A stretch of 64,000 nucleotides of DNA from Sporomusa malonica (GTDB lineage Bacteria; Bacillota; Negativicutes; Sporomusales; Sporomusaceae), in NCBI RefSeq assembly GCF_900176355.1, contig NZ_FWXI01000003.1, forward strand, positions 1 to 64,000. Reading direction: 5' to 3'. The number at the start of each line of letters is the position of its first letter. Within the stretch, counting starts at the first letter, position 1. The translations under genes were made by a program, and so were the position numbers. Of this stretch, positions 7,327 to 15,738 are shown piece by piece. Under the pieces are notes generated by a model, which worked only from the letters and a program-made list of their open reading frames with translations, did not search any database and was not told where the DNA came from.

Positions 7327-8541
7327 TTAGTTCGCTTTGTCTTGATATGTATATAATACACGATCATTGTGAAGAACTGATGAAGATATTATGGCTTTTT
7401 CGTGAACTTTTGCGGGCAACATGACATAAAAAGAACTACCCTTACCTATTGTGCTCTCTACCTGTACTTTACCACCGTGAATTTCCGTAAGTTGTTTGAC
7501 GATAGCCAGGCCAAGGCCTGTACCCCCACTTTTTCTATCTCGCGATTTATCGCCCCGGTAAAAATGGTCAAAAATATACGGTAAATCAGCAGTGTTAATA
7601 CCTGGGCCATTGTCGGCAACAGTAACCTTTATCCAGTCTTGCTCTTCTATTTTTGTTAACTTAGTAGAAACGGTTACTTGCCCGCCGGTCGGTGTATAGC
7701 GAATGGCGTTAGTGATGAGGTTATAGAATATCTGGCATATTCTATCGCCATCAGCGGTAATTGGCGGTAGTTCTTGCGCCAAGTTTTGCTTTATTATGAT
7801 TTCTTTTTCATCAGCAAGAGGTTTTAGCATATACAAGGCCCGCTCAATCGTCTGATTGGCGGCAACTGCTTTGACCTCTAATGACAGTTGGCGCACTTCG
7901 GCAAGCGACAAGTCCTTCAAGTCTTTGATTAGGCGCGATAAGCGGACAGCCTCTTCGTGGAGGGAAGTTAACTGTTTTTGGTTAGGCTCAATGATGCCAT
8001 CAATCATTCCCTCCAGATGGCCTTGGATAACAGCAAGCGGTGTTCTGAGTTCATGGGCTATGTTGGCGAGAAACTGCTGCCTTAGCTTATTGTTATTATC
8101 CAGCGTTTCCGCCATGCTGTTAAATATCAGGGCAAGGCTTCCTACTTCATCCTTTGAGGTTACGGGTACTTTCTGAGCAAAATTTCCCCGCTCAATCTCC
8201 AGAGCAGCGGCGCTTACTTTGCGCAAAGGTATGGTAATACTGCGGGCCAAGGCATAACTTGCCGCCAACCCGGTGACTAATAGGGCTACGCCAACCCAAA
8301 TAAGTGATTGATGTACTGATGTTAAAAAATTCTGCTCTGATGCTCCCATCATGACAGCCTGCCCATGACCGCCTGGGCTCATGTGAGTCATCATACTGCG
8401 GTGCATTTCCATTTGCTGAACGGTAACATACTCTTGGAATAAATCGGTCATTTGCGAGTTAGCCAAATAGATAAGCAAAACTACGGTTATGGCCACTGCC
8501 AGGAACATGAGTCCTGTAATCCGGTAGATAATGCTATTCAT
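7327..8541 (-). CDS. Sensor histidine kinase of system 1, Met/His-rich sensor loop
   Basis: Membrane sensor kinase (404 aa). Membrane helices are at about 8-27 and 80-100, enclosing a ~50-residue periplasmic loop with MEMHRSMMTHMSPGGHG. Then come HAMP (~100-150), the HisKA box with phospho-acceptor H163 (NIAHELRTPLAVI), and an HATPase domain with N box NLITNAIRYTP and G boxes DNGPGI and GGTGLGLAI. The Met/His-rich loop resembles soft-metal sensor loops (copper or silver), which is inference. The ATG overlaps the response-regulator stop by 8 nt, so the two are translationally coupled. Its closest relative in the window is the kinase at 50708. Confidence 0.93.
   Translation of the reverse strand: MNSIIYRITGLMFLAVAITVVLLIYLANSQMTDLFQEYVTVQQMEMHRSMMTHMSPGGHGQAVMMGASEQNFLTSVHQSLIWVGVALLVTGLAASYALARSITIPLRKVSAAALEIERGNFAQKVPVTSKDEVGSLALIFNSMAETLDNNNKLRQQFLANIAHELRTPLAVIQGHLEGMIDGIIEPNQKQLTSLHEEAVRLSRLIKDLKDLSLAEVRQLSLEVKAVAANQTIERALYMLKPLADEKEIIIKQNLAQELPPITADGDRICQIFYNLITNAIRYTPTGGQVTVSTKLTKIEEQDWIKVTVADNGPGINTADLPYIFDHFYRGDKSRDRKSGGTGLGLAIVKQLTEIHGGKVQVESTIGKGSSFYVMLPAKVHEKAIISSSVLHNDRVLYTYQDKAN
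7353..7384 (-). promoter_or_regulatory. 11-bp direct-repeat promoter inside the kinase 3' end
   Basis: Plus-strand TGAA at 7370 and 7381 with -10 TATTAT at 7353-7358, the same 15-nt spacing as other members. Only two repeats; reads toward the 30-aa gene. Confidence 0.6.
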
Positions 8542-9229
8542 TTTGGCTACCTGCCATACGGTAGCCTACACCATAGACGGTTAAAATGTATACCGGCTCT
8601 TTGGGGTTATCCTCAATCTTTCGTCGCAGATTCTTGACATGTGCGTCAACTGTGCGTTCATAGCCCTCAAAGGAATAGCCTTGCGTCTGCTCAACAATTT
8701 GTAATCGGCTAAATACCCGCCCCGGGTTACCAGCCAATAGTTCCAATATCTTAAACTCGGTCGGTGTGAGCTCAACAGGTTGCCCGCCTTTTGTTACCTG
8801 ATACTGTTCCAAGTCAATGAGTACATCTCCCATTCGCAGGGGTATAGGCTTACTAGTTGTCCCCTTGGTCCGGCGCAAGATAGCTTTAACACGGGCCACG
8901 ACTTCTTTGGGGCTAAACGGCTTGGTCACATAATCATCGGCGCCAATTTCCAGGCCGACTAATCTGTCACTCTCTTCATCCCTGGCAGTCAACATTAAGA
9001 TAGGCACCTCGCTGTCCCGCCTGAGCGTCCTGCAGATATCCCAGCCATCCATCCCTGGCAACATTAAGTCAAGCACCAGGATATCGGGTTGTTTGTCACG
9101 GGCTGTTTTCAAAGCAGCCAGACCATCATTGGCAGTGTACACTATAAACCCATCTTTCTGAAAATACAATTCTAGCAACTCTACCAACTTTACATCATCA
9201 TCAACAATTAAAACCGACCTTTGTGTCAT
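8534..9229 (-). CDS. Response regulator of system 1, OmpR/PhoB family
   Basis: Partner of the kinase at 7327. The receiver has acidic DDD at 10-12, phospho-acceptor D54 (LVLDLMLPGMDGW) and the KPFSPKE switch lysine region. The C-terminal winged helix (about 130-228) carries RTVDAHVKNLRRKIEDNP and YGVGYRMA. Very similar to the regulator at 51804, so both may recognise the same 11-bp direct repeats. No such repeat precedes this gene; its own promoter was not identified. Confidence 0.94.
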   Translation of the reverse strand: MTQRSVLIVDDDVKLVELLELYFQKDGFIVYTANDGLAALKTARDKQPDILVLDLMLPGMDGWDICRTLRRDSEVPILMLTARDEESDRLVGLEIGADDYVTKPFSPKEVVARVKAILRRTKGTTSKPIPLRMGDVLIDLEQYQVTKGGQPVELTPTEFKILELLAGNPGRVFSRLQIVEQTQGYSFEGYERTVDAHVKNLRRKIEDNPKEPVYILTVYGVGYRMAGSQNE

Positions 9230-9256
9230 GTTCTTCCCTCCAGTAGTATCCTTTGC

Positions 9257-9289
9257 AAAGACTGGCGCCCTATACAGACGCCAGTCTTT
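9257..9289 (-). terminator. Terminator of the chemoreceptor gene at 9292
   Basis: AAAGACTGGCG stem with complement CGCCAGTCTTT and a short loop, between the chemoreceptor stop and the regulator start. Confidence 0.8.
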
Positions 9290-9291
9290 AT

Positions 9292-11007
9292 TTAGACTTT
9301 AAACTTTTGCACTGCATCTTCGAGTTGCTGAGCCATGTGGGCCAAGCGTTGGCTGGACGCTGCCATTTCTTCCATGGAAGCCGACTGCTCCTCGGTTGCG
9401 GCCGAGATGGTTTGTGCTTCAGCGGCGGTATTCTTACTGATTTGTTCGATATTTTGAATAGAGCTTACGATCTGCCGGCTGCCGCCTGCTACTTCATGAA
9501 TGGAAGCCGATATATCGGCGACTTGGGTGGATACTTGCTCTACAAGCACCATAATTTGTTCAAATGCGTACCCGGCTGTGTTTACCACCTCGGTACCTGC
9601 TCTCACTTCCTTGGTTCCTGATTCCATGGCGGTAACGGCTTGTGTGGTATCACCCTGGATTTCACTAATGAGTCCGGCAATCTGCTTAGCCGCCTCTTGG
9701 GATTGTTCGGCAAGCTTGCGCACTTCTTCGGCGACCACGGAAAAACCGCGCCCCTGTTCCCCAGCTCTGGCAGCTTCAATGGCGGCGTTAAGCGCCAGTA
9801 GATTGGTCTGGCTGGCGATACCGGCAATGGTATCAACAATCTGACCAATCTCATTTGACCGCACGCCTAGTTTGGTCACTAGTGTTGCCAGATTAGCCAC
9901 CGTTCCTTCAATGCTGGCCATTTGCCGTACAGCCGCTGCTACAGCCTTATTACCCTCTTGGGCAGTATGAGCCCCTTGGTTGGCAACCCCAACTACAGTA
10001 CCGGCGTTTTCGGCTACATGCTGAATACTGGCTGACATCTTATCTACTATGCCAGACGTTTCGTTTACCGCTTGGGATTGCTCTTGTGTCCCGTGGGCGA
10101 CTTCCATTACCGACGTGGCAACTTGGGTTGCCGCTTGCGCTGATTGCTCAGCGCCCTCAGTCAGAACGGCTGAGGCGGCGGCTACCTGCTCGACTGAGTC
10201 TGTAACCTGCGACACTAGTTTACGCAGGTTTTCGGTCATAATATTGAACGCTTGGCCAAGCTTCCCAATCTCGTCTTGGGATAGGGCGACAACGGTCTTG
10301 CCGGTGAAATCTCCTTTGGCCATTTCTTCGGCCCGTTCAACCATATTTTGCAGCGGGCTAACAATAACTTGGGCGATATAGCGGCCAAGTCCAAGTGCTG
10401 CTATCATGGCAATCACAGTGATAGCAATAATCCAGGTAATTGCCTCAGATGCCTCCTTAGCGCTGTGCTCTGCTCGAGTGGCAGCTTGCTTGGCCTCGTT
10501 GTTGGCCATTTCCTCTAGCATGCTGTTCGCATGCTCAACATGCCCGGCCGCATTTTTCTCAAAATAGGCGTAGGCTTCCTGTTTTTTACCCGCCAACGCC
10601 AATTCTATCGCTTTATGCCGTTCCTGATGATAGGTATTGAACATTTTCTCAATCTGCATCAGCTTTTCTTTTTCATCATCATGAACTACCGTCTCATATT
10701 GTTTAAACAGCTGTTCAACATCGTCCATCCGGGTCTTGGCTTCAGCAAGCAGCTTATTTTCTTTGGTTTTATCCATGTGGGCCAGAAGGACTTCCATAGT
10801 AATACCCAGCGCAGCCTGCGACTGACTGCGGGCGGCATTAACCCATTTGACTGGCAGCAGGTTTTTGGCATACATGTCATCTTGCGACTTTTTAATATGG
10901 GTGGTTGCCTTAAAACCTACATAACCGATAATTCCCGAAAAAAACACCATCATGAGTACTAAGCTAAGTATTTTCCGCGCTGTTGGCAAATTCCGAAACC
11001 ATTGCAT
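9292..11007 (-). CDS. Methyl-accepting chemotaxis protein with four-helix sensor
   Basis: Transmembrane chemoreceptor (571 aa). Membrane helix 1 is at about 13-33, followed by a ~150-residue mostly helical periplasmic domain of the 4HB_MCP kind, rich in Lys/Glu. Membrane helix 2 ([20 protein letters not shown]) is near 190-210, then HAMP and the signalling domain with the conserved hairpin tip ([21 protein letters not shown]). No CheR-binding pentapeptide at the C-terminus (it ends VQKFKV). ATG at 11007 is chosen because AGAGGGG precedes it; the upstream ATG at 11049 lacks a ribosome site. Located beside system 1, but ended by its own terminator. Confidence 0.92.
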   Translation of the reverse strand: MQWFRNLPTARKILSLVLMMVFFSGIIGYVGFKATTHIKKSQDDMYAKNLLPVKWVNAARSQSQAALGITMEVLLAHMDKTKENKLLAEAKTRMDDVEQLFKQYETVVHDDEKEKLMQIEKMFNTYHQERHKAIELALAGKKQEAYAYFEKNAAGHVEHANSMLEEMANNEAKQAATRAEHSAKEASEAITWIIAITVIAMIAALGLGRYIAQVIVSPLQNMVERAEEMAKGDFTGKTVVALSQDEIGKLGQAFNIMTENLRKLVSQVTDSVEQVAAASAVLTEGAEQSAQAATQVATSVMEVAHGTQEQSQAVNETSGIVDKMSASIQHVAENAGTVVGVANQGAHTAQEGNKAVAAAVRQMASIEGTVANLATLVTKLGVRSNEIGQIVDTIAGIASQTNLLALNAAIEAARAGEQGRGFSVVAEEVRKLAEQSQEAAKQIAGLISEIQGDTTQAVTAMESGTKEVRAGTEVVNTAGYAFEQIMVLVEQVSTQVADISASIHEVAGGSRQIVSSIQNIEQISKNTAAEAQTISAATEEQSASMEEMAASSQRLAHMAQQLEDAVQKFKV

Positions 11008-11013
11008 CTTCCT

Positions 11014-11075
11014 AAAAACCCCTCTCAATTTATGATAGACTATTGGCATTTATTAACGCAGATAATTCAAAGGTT
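11014..11075. repeat. ~62-bp repeat, copy A, partly self-complementary
   Basis: AAAACCCCTCTCAATTT at one end and TCAAAGGTTT at the other, with TTGGCATTTATTAA in the middle. Copy B at 11612-11673 has the same orientation and an estimated 80% identity. The ends of each copy are complementary (AAAACCC/GGGTTTT in copy B). The pair brackets the Met-rich gene at 11213. Copy A overlaps the ribosome site of the chemoreceptor. Confidence 0.75.
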
Positions 11076-11212
11076 TGTGTTTAATACCGCTACCCCGCCA
11101 CCTATTGTCACAAAATTTTACCAAATACAACCATTTAACTATTCGTTCGAGAGGATTTTTGCTGCCTTCGCCGAATGTGATAAACATATTATGTTGAAGG
11201 AGATGATCAATT

Positions 11213-11590
11213 GTGAACAAACGTTGGTCCAAACTCATGCTATCTTTCACGCTAATTACTCTTCTTGTCGGTGCTGCACTAGCTCCTGCTTTGCCAGTAT
11301 CGGCCGCATCGGCCCAGCAGTCGCCCGCCCAAATGACTCCCATGATGGATAAAGACAAAATGATGAATATGATGCAGTCACCGGAAATGAAGCCTATGAT
11401 GATGAGCATGATGAAAGACATGATGATGTCACCGGAAATGAAGCCCATGATGATGGATATGATGAAAGATATGATGCAATCGCCCGAAATGAAAGATATG
11501 ATGCAGAATATGATGAAAGATATGATGTCCAAACATACAGCTGAAACGCCGCAACAATCGGCTGATCACACTAAGCACTCGCAACAATAG
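11213..11590 (+). CDS. Methionine-rich secreted protein with SPEMKPMM repeats (125 aa)
   Basis: Exported protein: signal peptide about 1-32 (TLITLLVGAALAPALPVSAA, cleavage near ASA). The mature part is built of 14-18-residue repeats such as QSPEMKPMMMSMMKDMM, with Met clusters every three to four residues, a pattern that can bind Cu(I)/Ag(I) through thioethers. The C-terminus is His-containing (HTAETPQQSADHTKHSQQ). GTG at 11213 follows GAAGGAG by 10 nt. The related minus-strand gene is at 57496. It lacks the 11-bp repeat promoter; instead it sits between the two 62-bp repeats. Binding of metal is inferred from composition only. Confidence 0.88.
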   Translation: MNKRWSKLMLSFTLITLLVGAALAPALPVSAASAQQSPAQMTPMMDKDKMMNMMQSPEMKPMMMSMMKDMMMSPEMKPMMMDMMKDMMQSPEMKDMMQNMMKDMMSKHTAETPQQSADHTKHSQQ

Positions 11591-11611
11591 TATCAATCTG
11601 CCATCTTAAAG

Positions 11612-11673
11612 AAAACCCTCTCAATTTTTGATAATCTCTTGGCATTTATTAAAGTAGATAAATCAAGGGTTTT
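11612..11673. repeat. ~62-bp repeat, copy B
   Basis: Direct repeat of 11014-11075. Its ends form AAAACCC/GGGTTTT, and inner blocks TTGAT/ATCAA and ATCT/AGAT can also pair, so it could fold into a hairpin. Confidence 0.75.
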
Positions 11674-11695
11674 CTCCTAGCACCAAAATTCACTT

Positions 11696-11724
11696 CCCTC
11701 CATATTAATGGGGGGATTTTTTTT
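11696..11724 (+). terminator. Terminator of the Met-rich gene at 11213
   Basis: CCCTCCATATTAATGGGGGG stem with one G-T pair followed by eight T on the plus strand. Confidence 0.7.
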
Positions 11725-11860
11725 GTTTTTTCAACTAAACATGGGGGATTACTGAGTAAACTAGACCCTGACGTATTGCCTTATTTACATATATAATTCC
11801 ATTGTCTATTTCGTTACATTATGTTCTATAACCTTTTACTTTGTCACTCTATAGGAAATT

Positions 11861-12286
11861 TTAGATGTTTTTGGATAATATAGCTACTAACACTGGCCGC
11901 ATCCGCTCATCGGTACGCGCCATATGATCAAAGTGTTTGACATACCATACCGCCAGTGCAAAAAAGCCAAATCCTCCAGCAATTGATGTCACCAAGCTGT
12001 CTATCCCCAGGTAGGGAGCTGCGTAATTTCCCGCCAGCGCACCGGCGAACGCCGCAAGTAATGGCACCATATAGACAACAAATGCCGCCTTGAGCATATT
12101 CACCTCACGAATCTCAATGGCTACTCGCTGACCGGGTTTGGCATCAACCGAGTTTAGGGCTTCAACAATGAGGGCTGTATTGCCTGGGCATGAGCCGCAA
12201 TTTTCACAGTCGCTATGCCGGCTAGCCTTAACCTTGGCCATCTTACCGATTACTTCCAGAACGATACCTTCTTGCTGTTTATCCAT
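11861..12286 (-). CDS. RseC/MucC-type SoxR-reducing system protein (141 aa)
   Basis: Inner-membrane protein of the RseC family, associated with electron transfer to Fe-S regulators and with envelope stress systems. The N-terminal cytoplasmic part has a Cys motif C-x2-C-x2-C (DCENCGSCPG, about 28-37). Two membrane helices follow at about 68-90 and 97-115 (LLAAFAGALAGNYAA; SIAGGFGFFALAVWYV). ATG at 12286 follows GGAGAG with 10-nt spacing; GTG at 12295 is too close to that site. Driven by a three- to four-repeat regulon promoter at 12330. The Cys cluster and location beside a multicopper oxidase fit a redox or thiol role in metal stress. Confidence 0.88.
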   Translation of the reverse strand: MDKQQEGIVLEVIGKMAKVKASRHSDCENCGSCPGNTALIVEALNSVDAKPGQRVAIEIREVNMLKAAFVVYMVPLLAAFAGALAGNYAAPYLGIDSLVTSIAGGFGFFALAVWYVKHFDHMARTDERMRPVLVAILSKNI

Positions 12287-12329
12287 TCTTTCCACTCTCC
12301 GTTTCCAATTTCATTACTCATTTACCTAT

Positions 12330-12383
12330 ATTATACAAATTAAATATGAATATCTTATGAATATGGCATGAAGATATTATGAG
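12330..12383 (-). promoter_or_regulatory. 11-bp direct-repeat promoter (rseC-like gene)
   Basis: Plus-strand TGAA at 12347, 12358 and 12369 and TGAG at 12380; perfect -10 TATAAT at 12330-12335. The clearest example of the motif in this block. Confidence 0.85.
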
Positions 12384-12408
12384 TTTTGCTGAGAACTGGC
12401 GAACAACA

Positions 12409-12443
12409 AAATATCCTGCAAGGTCTCCCCTTACAGGATATTT
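12409..12443 (-). terminator. Terminator after the cupredoxin gene
   Basis: AAATATCCTGCA with near-complement TTACAGGATATTT. The same core, AAATATCCTGTA with TACAGGATATTT, recurs at 22343-22381. Confidence 0.7.
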
Positions 12444-12491
12444 CCAACCACTTTATAACACTGGGGAAATTGCTCCCCCAAAGATATATCC

Positions 12492-12920
12492 TTATCGATT
12501 CACGCCATCTACTACCTTGATGACACCACGTATCATTCCCATCCAGCAACTAAAGGTAACATCCCCGCCTTTGGGCGTAAATTCAATCATGTTTTCTCCC
12601 TTAGTTAACTTCTTCTTAATTTGTAAGGTAGGTACTACAATCTCATTGTTACAGGAGTTAATTGCCTTACCCTCAATGATCCATTTTACCGGTATTCCTT
12701 TTTGCACATAGAGGGTGCTAGGCTGATAGCCATTCCGGTCTGCCGTCATACGGATGATTTGAACGTCATTACTAGGTTCGGGTTTTACTTCTGATACCTC
12801 GGCTTTTGTACCAGCCACTAGATCGGGAACGGGTTTTACCTCTGATACCTCGGCTTTTGTACCAGCCACTAGATCAGGAACGGGTTTTACCTCTGATACC
12901 TCGGCTTTTGTACCAGCCAC
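12492..12920 (-). CDS. Cupredoxin domain, severed C-terminus of the HMA-TauE protein
   Basis: Type I copper-like cupredoxin (about residues 52-142) of the kind normally fused to the C-terminus of HMA-TauE membrane proteins. Candidate copper ligands are Cys in AINSCNNEIV and Cys plus Met in FSCWMGMIRG. The N-terminal 50 residues are a 17-residue repeat (AGTKAEVSEVKPVPDLV). It is in the same frame as the gene at 12951, separated only by two adjacent TAG codons (12948-12953). The first in-frame GTG (12920) has no ribosome site and the product would have no signal peptide, so separate translation looks poor. Either a recent nonsense event has cut the gene or some read-through occurs. Confidence 0.75.
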   Translation of the reverse strand: MAGTKAEVSEVKPVPDLVAGTKAEVSEVKPVPDLVAGTKAEVSEVKPEPSNDVQIIRMTADRNGYQPSTLYVQKGIPVKWIIEGKAINSCNNEIVVPTLQIKKKLTKGENMIEFTPKGGDVTFSCWMGMIRGVIKVVDGVNR

Positions 12921-12939
12921 TAGATTAGGAACGGGTTTT
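12787..12939. repeat. Tandem 51-bp minisatellite, three copies
   Basis: Three head-to-tail 51-bp units, starting ACCTCTGATACCTCGGC on the plus strand and encoding 17 residues each (AGTKAEVSEVKPVPDLV). Differences are few (for example GATCGGG, GATCAGG, GATTAGG), which indicates recent expansion of the linker. Confidence 0.95.
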
Positions 12940-12950
12940 ACCTCTCGCTA

Positions 12951-13925
12951 CTACACGGGAACCGTATTAACCCCCACCAATGCCAGACCACGATTGGTCA
13001 TGACTATACCTAGTACTATGACAAACACGCCGCTCAAACGTAACAATCTGGCAGTTGCATCTTTGCTAAACAGGCTGGTAAGTGTTCCACAGGCAAGCAT
13101 CAGCGGCAAGGTGCCCAGTGCAAAAACAAACATCGACATGGCCCCTACAGCAGCGCTTCCCGTACCTAATGCATATAGTTGCATGGTTTGCAGTGGCCCA
13201 CAGGGCATTAACCCGTTTATTACACCTACCCAGTATGGTGTTTTGTTGCGAGAAGAGGTTAAAGACGGCATCGGTAGTTTTAGGTATTTTCTTAAAAAAT
13301 TAAATCCAGCAAGGTTTAAGCCCATCAGTATCATAAATATCCCGGCAAATAGGTTAATGCCAGCGATTACACCTAGCGAAAGCGACACTACTGAACCAAC
13401 CGCTCCAACAATCCCACCCAGCAGTGTGTACCCTGTAAGCCTGCCTGCGTTATAGGCCAGCGACGGCTTTAACGCGGAGAGTGTGCCACCACCAGATACG
13501 GTAACACTTTGCGAAAGCATAATGCCACCACACATGCCAACACAATGAAGCGAAGTTAAAATGCCTACCGCAAAAAGCAGGAGATATGTCACTTGGCCTG
13601 GTAATTGACTATTCGTATTAAAACCGGTCCCGAACTGCCCCAGGAACAGGATTAACAGAAAAACCAGCAACATACCTATCATATCTTTAACGCTAGCTTT
13701 TGAGGGCACAGGCACACCGATGGTGTATCCTGAACCATGAATGGCCTGTTTGATTGTCATGGATGTGCACTGCGCAGTATCGAATTTCACCCGCACGTTT
13801 CCTGCTGTGTAACTGGCCTTTACGTATATTACGCCGCCGACCTGCTGCAGCGCCTGCTCAATTCGTTTCTCACACGACCGGCACTGCATATCACCTATTT
13901 GAAGAGATGTTTGCATGATGCTCAT
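12951..13925 (-). CDS. HMA domain plus TauE/SafE-type membrane protein
   Basis: N-terminal heavy-metal-associated domain with CxxC copper site (MQCRSCEK, Cys15/Cys18). Then six or seven membrane helices of the sulfite-exporter/CcdA-like fold with conserved HCVGMCGG (near 130) and GLMPCGP (near 240) motifs. Such proteins (CcoI/CcoH-linked or copper-delivery types) move copper or reductant across the membrane and usually end in a cupredoxin, which here lies just downstream in frame beyond TAG TAG. ATG at 13925 follows GGGGGAG by 8 nt. The 324-residue product keeps all transporter motifs. No clear 11-bp-repeat promoter; a partial match at 13961-13981 is not convincing. Confidence 0.88.
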   Translation of the reverse strand: MSIMQTSLQIGDMQCRSCEKRIEQALQQVGGVIYVKASYTAGNVRVKFDTAQCTSMTIKQAIHGSGYTIGVPVPSKASVKDMIGMLLVFLLILFLGQFGTGFNTNSQLPGQVTYLLLFAVGILTSLHCVGMCGGIMLSQSVTVSGGGTLSALKPSLAYNAGRLTGYTLLGGIVGAVGSVVSLSLGVIAGINLFAGIFMILMGLNLAGFNFLRKYLKLPMPSLTSSRNKTPYWVGVINGLMPCGPLQTMQLYALGTGSAAVGAMSMFVFALGTLPLMLACGTLTSLFSKDATARLLRLSGVFVIVLGIVMTNRGLALVGVNTVPV

Positions 13926-14022
13926 ATCCAGTACTCCCCCACATTCCAATATATACCATTATTATATGGGTTCTCTCTGGATTTATGAGTTGAGCAGAAC
14001 ATTTCGTAAAAGAGGAAAACAA

Positions 14023-14065
14023 AAATGGGATATTCGTGCCAGTGCTGGCATTGAATATCCCATTT
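14023..14065. terminator. Terminator after the multicopper oxidase gene
   Basis: Long stem (AAATGGGATATTC, GTGCCAG and complements) downstream of the oxidase stop codon; the 3' side on the minus strand ends CCCATTTTTG. Confidence 0.8.
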
Positions 14066-14100
14066 CCTATATATCTTAATTTAAATAACGATTCTCTACC

Positions 14101-15522
14101 CTATTTAGCTACAACAGTAGTCATCATGCCACCATCTTCGTGATCGAGAATGTGGCAGTGGAGCATCCAAGTGCCAGGGTTAGTCATTGTAAAGGCGATA
14201 TCTACATACTCGCCGGCAGGTACATTAACGGTATCTTTCCACGTTTCCCGTTCGGGAGCTTTACCGTTTTGGGATACAATCTGGAATTCAGTGCCGTGAA
14301 TGTGTATGGGGTGATCCATTTTTTCAGCTGTGCTGATGTCATTGTTGACAATCCGAACCTTCACAATTTGTCCAAGCTTAACCTGTAACGCGGCAACATC
14401 AGGGTACGATTTGCCGTTAATGGTCCAACGCATGCCGCCCTGCATCTGCATCTCATTGGTCATACTCGGAGCCGGTGCTCCGTGTCCGGCATGACCGCCC
14501 GCTGAAGCGGCAGGCGCAGGATTAGCACCATGAGACGGCATGTCCATCACTGAATTTAGATCAAGCTTAAAGTCAGGTGTGCGGTTCTCAATGCCGGCAA
14601 ACCCTTTCGGTTGGGGCGCGACAAAAGGTGATGCCACAGTGGCGACTTGCCCTTGTTGGTATTGTATGGGGATTTTGATCCCTAGTTCACTGCGCTCGCT
14701 TTCCATTGTATAGGATTGCCCTACATCACCGACTGCTGCCACTTCAGCATCAAGGCGCTCGCCAGGCGATAAGGTCAGTACGTCCGTCTCGTACGGCTGG
14801 GGCAGAGGATGTCCATCAGTATGGGTAACGCGGAAGCGATGACCTGCTATTTTTATGGTGTGAACGGCAGCAGTCGACGCGTTAATAAACCGTAGTTTGT
14901 GGAGTTCGCCTTTCTTCATGAATAATGGTTCAATCGCTGAACCTGATTTGCCGTTGACTGTTTCTATATTACCGAACCGCTCCATGTCGCCTCTGGCTGT
15001 TCCTTGGAGGCGATTGCCGTTTGCGTCAAGGTACCAGTCATCTAAGACATAAATATGATCGCCGCTGTATTTATCGTCTTCCGGTGCCTTGACGATAATA
15101 GGCGCATATAGTCCATTGTCAACCTGGTCGAGTACAGGGCGATAGTGGGAATGATACCAATAGGTACCGGATTCGTTGACTTTAAAGGAGTAGGCGTACT
15201 TTTCACCCGGTTTGATGGTTTTTCCCGGGCCATCCTGGTCGTTTGGTATCACCAGGCCGTGCCAGTGAATGGTTGTTGTTGAAGGCAAATTATTCACACC
15301 GGAAACGTTGACTGTCTCACCCTTTTTAACGATAATAGGTGTTCCTGGTACAGTCCCGCCATAACTCCAAACCTTAGTAGTCAATCCCGGCTTTATCTCC
15401 CAGTTAACCTCTTTCATGTCCAACTTGATGTTGGCGGCCTGGCCTGTAAAGGTGCTGAAGGAAAAAGCAATGGCGGCAGATGCTGCCAGAAGACTGAGTG
15501 CAACCGTTTTTTTAGATACCAT
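14101..15522 (-). CDS. Secreted multicopper oxidase, three-domain laccase/CueO type
   Basis: Periplasmic oxidase (473 aa) expected to oxidise Cu(I) or organic donors with O2. Signal peptide about 1-29 (SLLAASAAIAFSFSTFTGQA). Copper sites: HWHG at 86-89, HSH at 124-126, HPIHIHG near 407, and HCHILDHEDGGM at 455-466 with T1 Cys456, His461 and axial Met466. A Met/His-rich insert near 340-385 (SVMDMPSHGAN, GGHAGHGA, MTNEMQMQGGM) resembles the regulatory Met-rich segment of CueO. ATG at 15522 follows AAAGGGGG; the frame is open 58 codons further, but that stretch contains the promoter. Driven by the 11-bp-repeat promoter at 15587. Odd for an anaerobe, but consistent with metal or oxygen defence. 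Confidence 0.93.
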   Translation of the reverse strand: MVSKKTVALSLLAASAAIAFSFSTFTGQAANIKLDMKEVNWEIKPGLTTKVWSYGGTVPGTPIIVKKGETVNVSGVNNLPSTTTIHWHGLVIPNDQDGPGKTIKPGEKYAYSFKVNESGTYWYHSHYRPVLDQVDNGLYAPIIVKAPEDDKYSGDHIYVLDDWYLDANGNRLQGTARGDMERFGNIETVNGKSGSAIEPLFMKKGELHKLRFINASTAAVHTIKIAGHRFRVTHTDGHPLPQPYETDVLTLSPGERLDAEVAAVGDVGQSYTMESERSELGIKIPIQYQQGQVATVASPFVAPQPKGFAGIENRTPDFKLDLNSVMDMPSHGANPAPAASAGGHAGHGAPAPSMTNEMQMQGGMRWTINGKSYPDVAALQVKLGQIVKVRIVNNDISTAEKMDHPIHIHGTEFQIVSQNGKAPERETWKDTVNVPAGEYVDIAFTMTNPGTWMLHCHILDHEDGGMMTTVVAK

Positions 15523-15586
15523 AATAAATCCCCCTTTCCGGATGTTCCGATAGTATCGAGTTTGTATTGCAGATATTCTTATAACA

Positions 15587-15618
15587 AGTTTATCATAAAA
15601 ATATGAAGAACTTATGAA
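15587..15618 (-). promoter_or_regulatory. 11-bp direct-repeat promoter (multicopper oxidase)
   Basis: Plus-strand TGAA at 15604 and 15615, a degenerate third step, -10 TAAACT at 15587-15592 with the usual spacing. Confidence 0.7.
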
Positions 15619-15738
15619 CTTGTGTAATTTACTGTCCATTTGTTTTCTGTTACTATATAGCCTATACGCATAATAGCGGCAATGTTTGTTATACACTTAC
15701 TATCAAGCTACGCAGTATACTATTTTAGAGGTGGTTTT

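Larger units (their letters stand above)
11591..11860. other. AT-rich intergenic region
   Basis: Contains repeat copy B and a terminator (11696-11724). From about 11730 to 11860 I see no gene, hairpin or operator. Confidence 0.6.

Noticed and set aside
7137-7367. 76-aa minus-strand frame
   Set aside because: Its internal ATG is only 2 nt from GGAG; the overlapping 30-aa membrane frame fits the ribosome site and promoter better.
12948-12953. TAG TAG as pyrrolysine codons
   Set aside because: No Pyl genes are visible, two adjacent Pyl residues would be unprecedented to my knowledge, and many other genes would be affected; nonsense mutation is simpler.
13961-13990. TATAAT with TGGA and TGAG near the HMA-TauE start
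   Set aside because: The second repeat is out of 11-bp step; could be an ordinary promoter.
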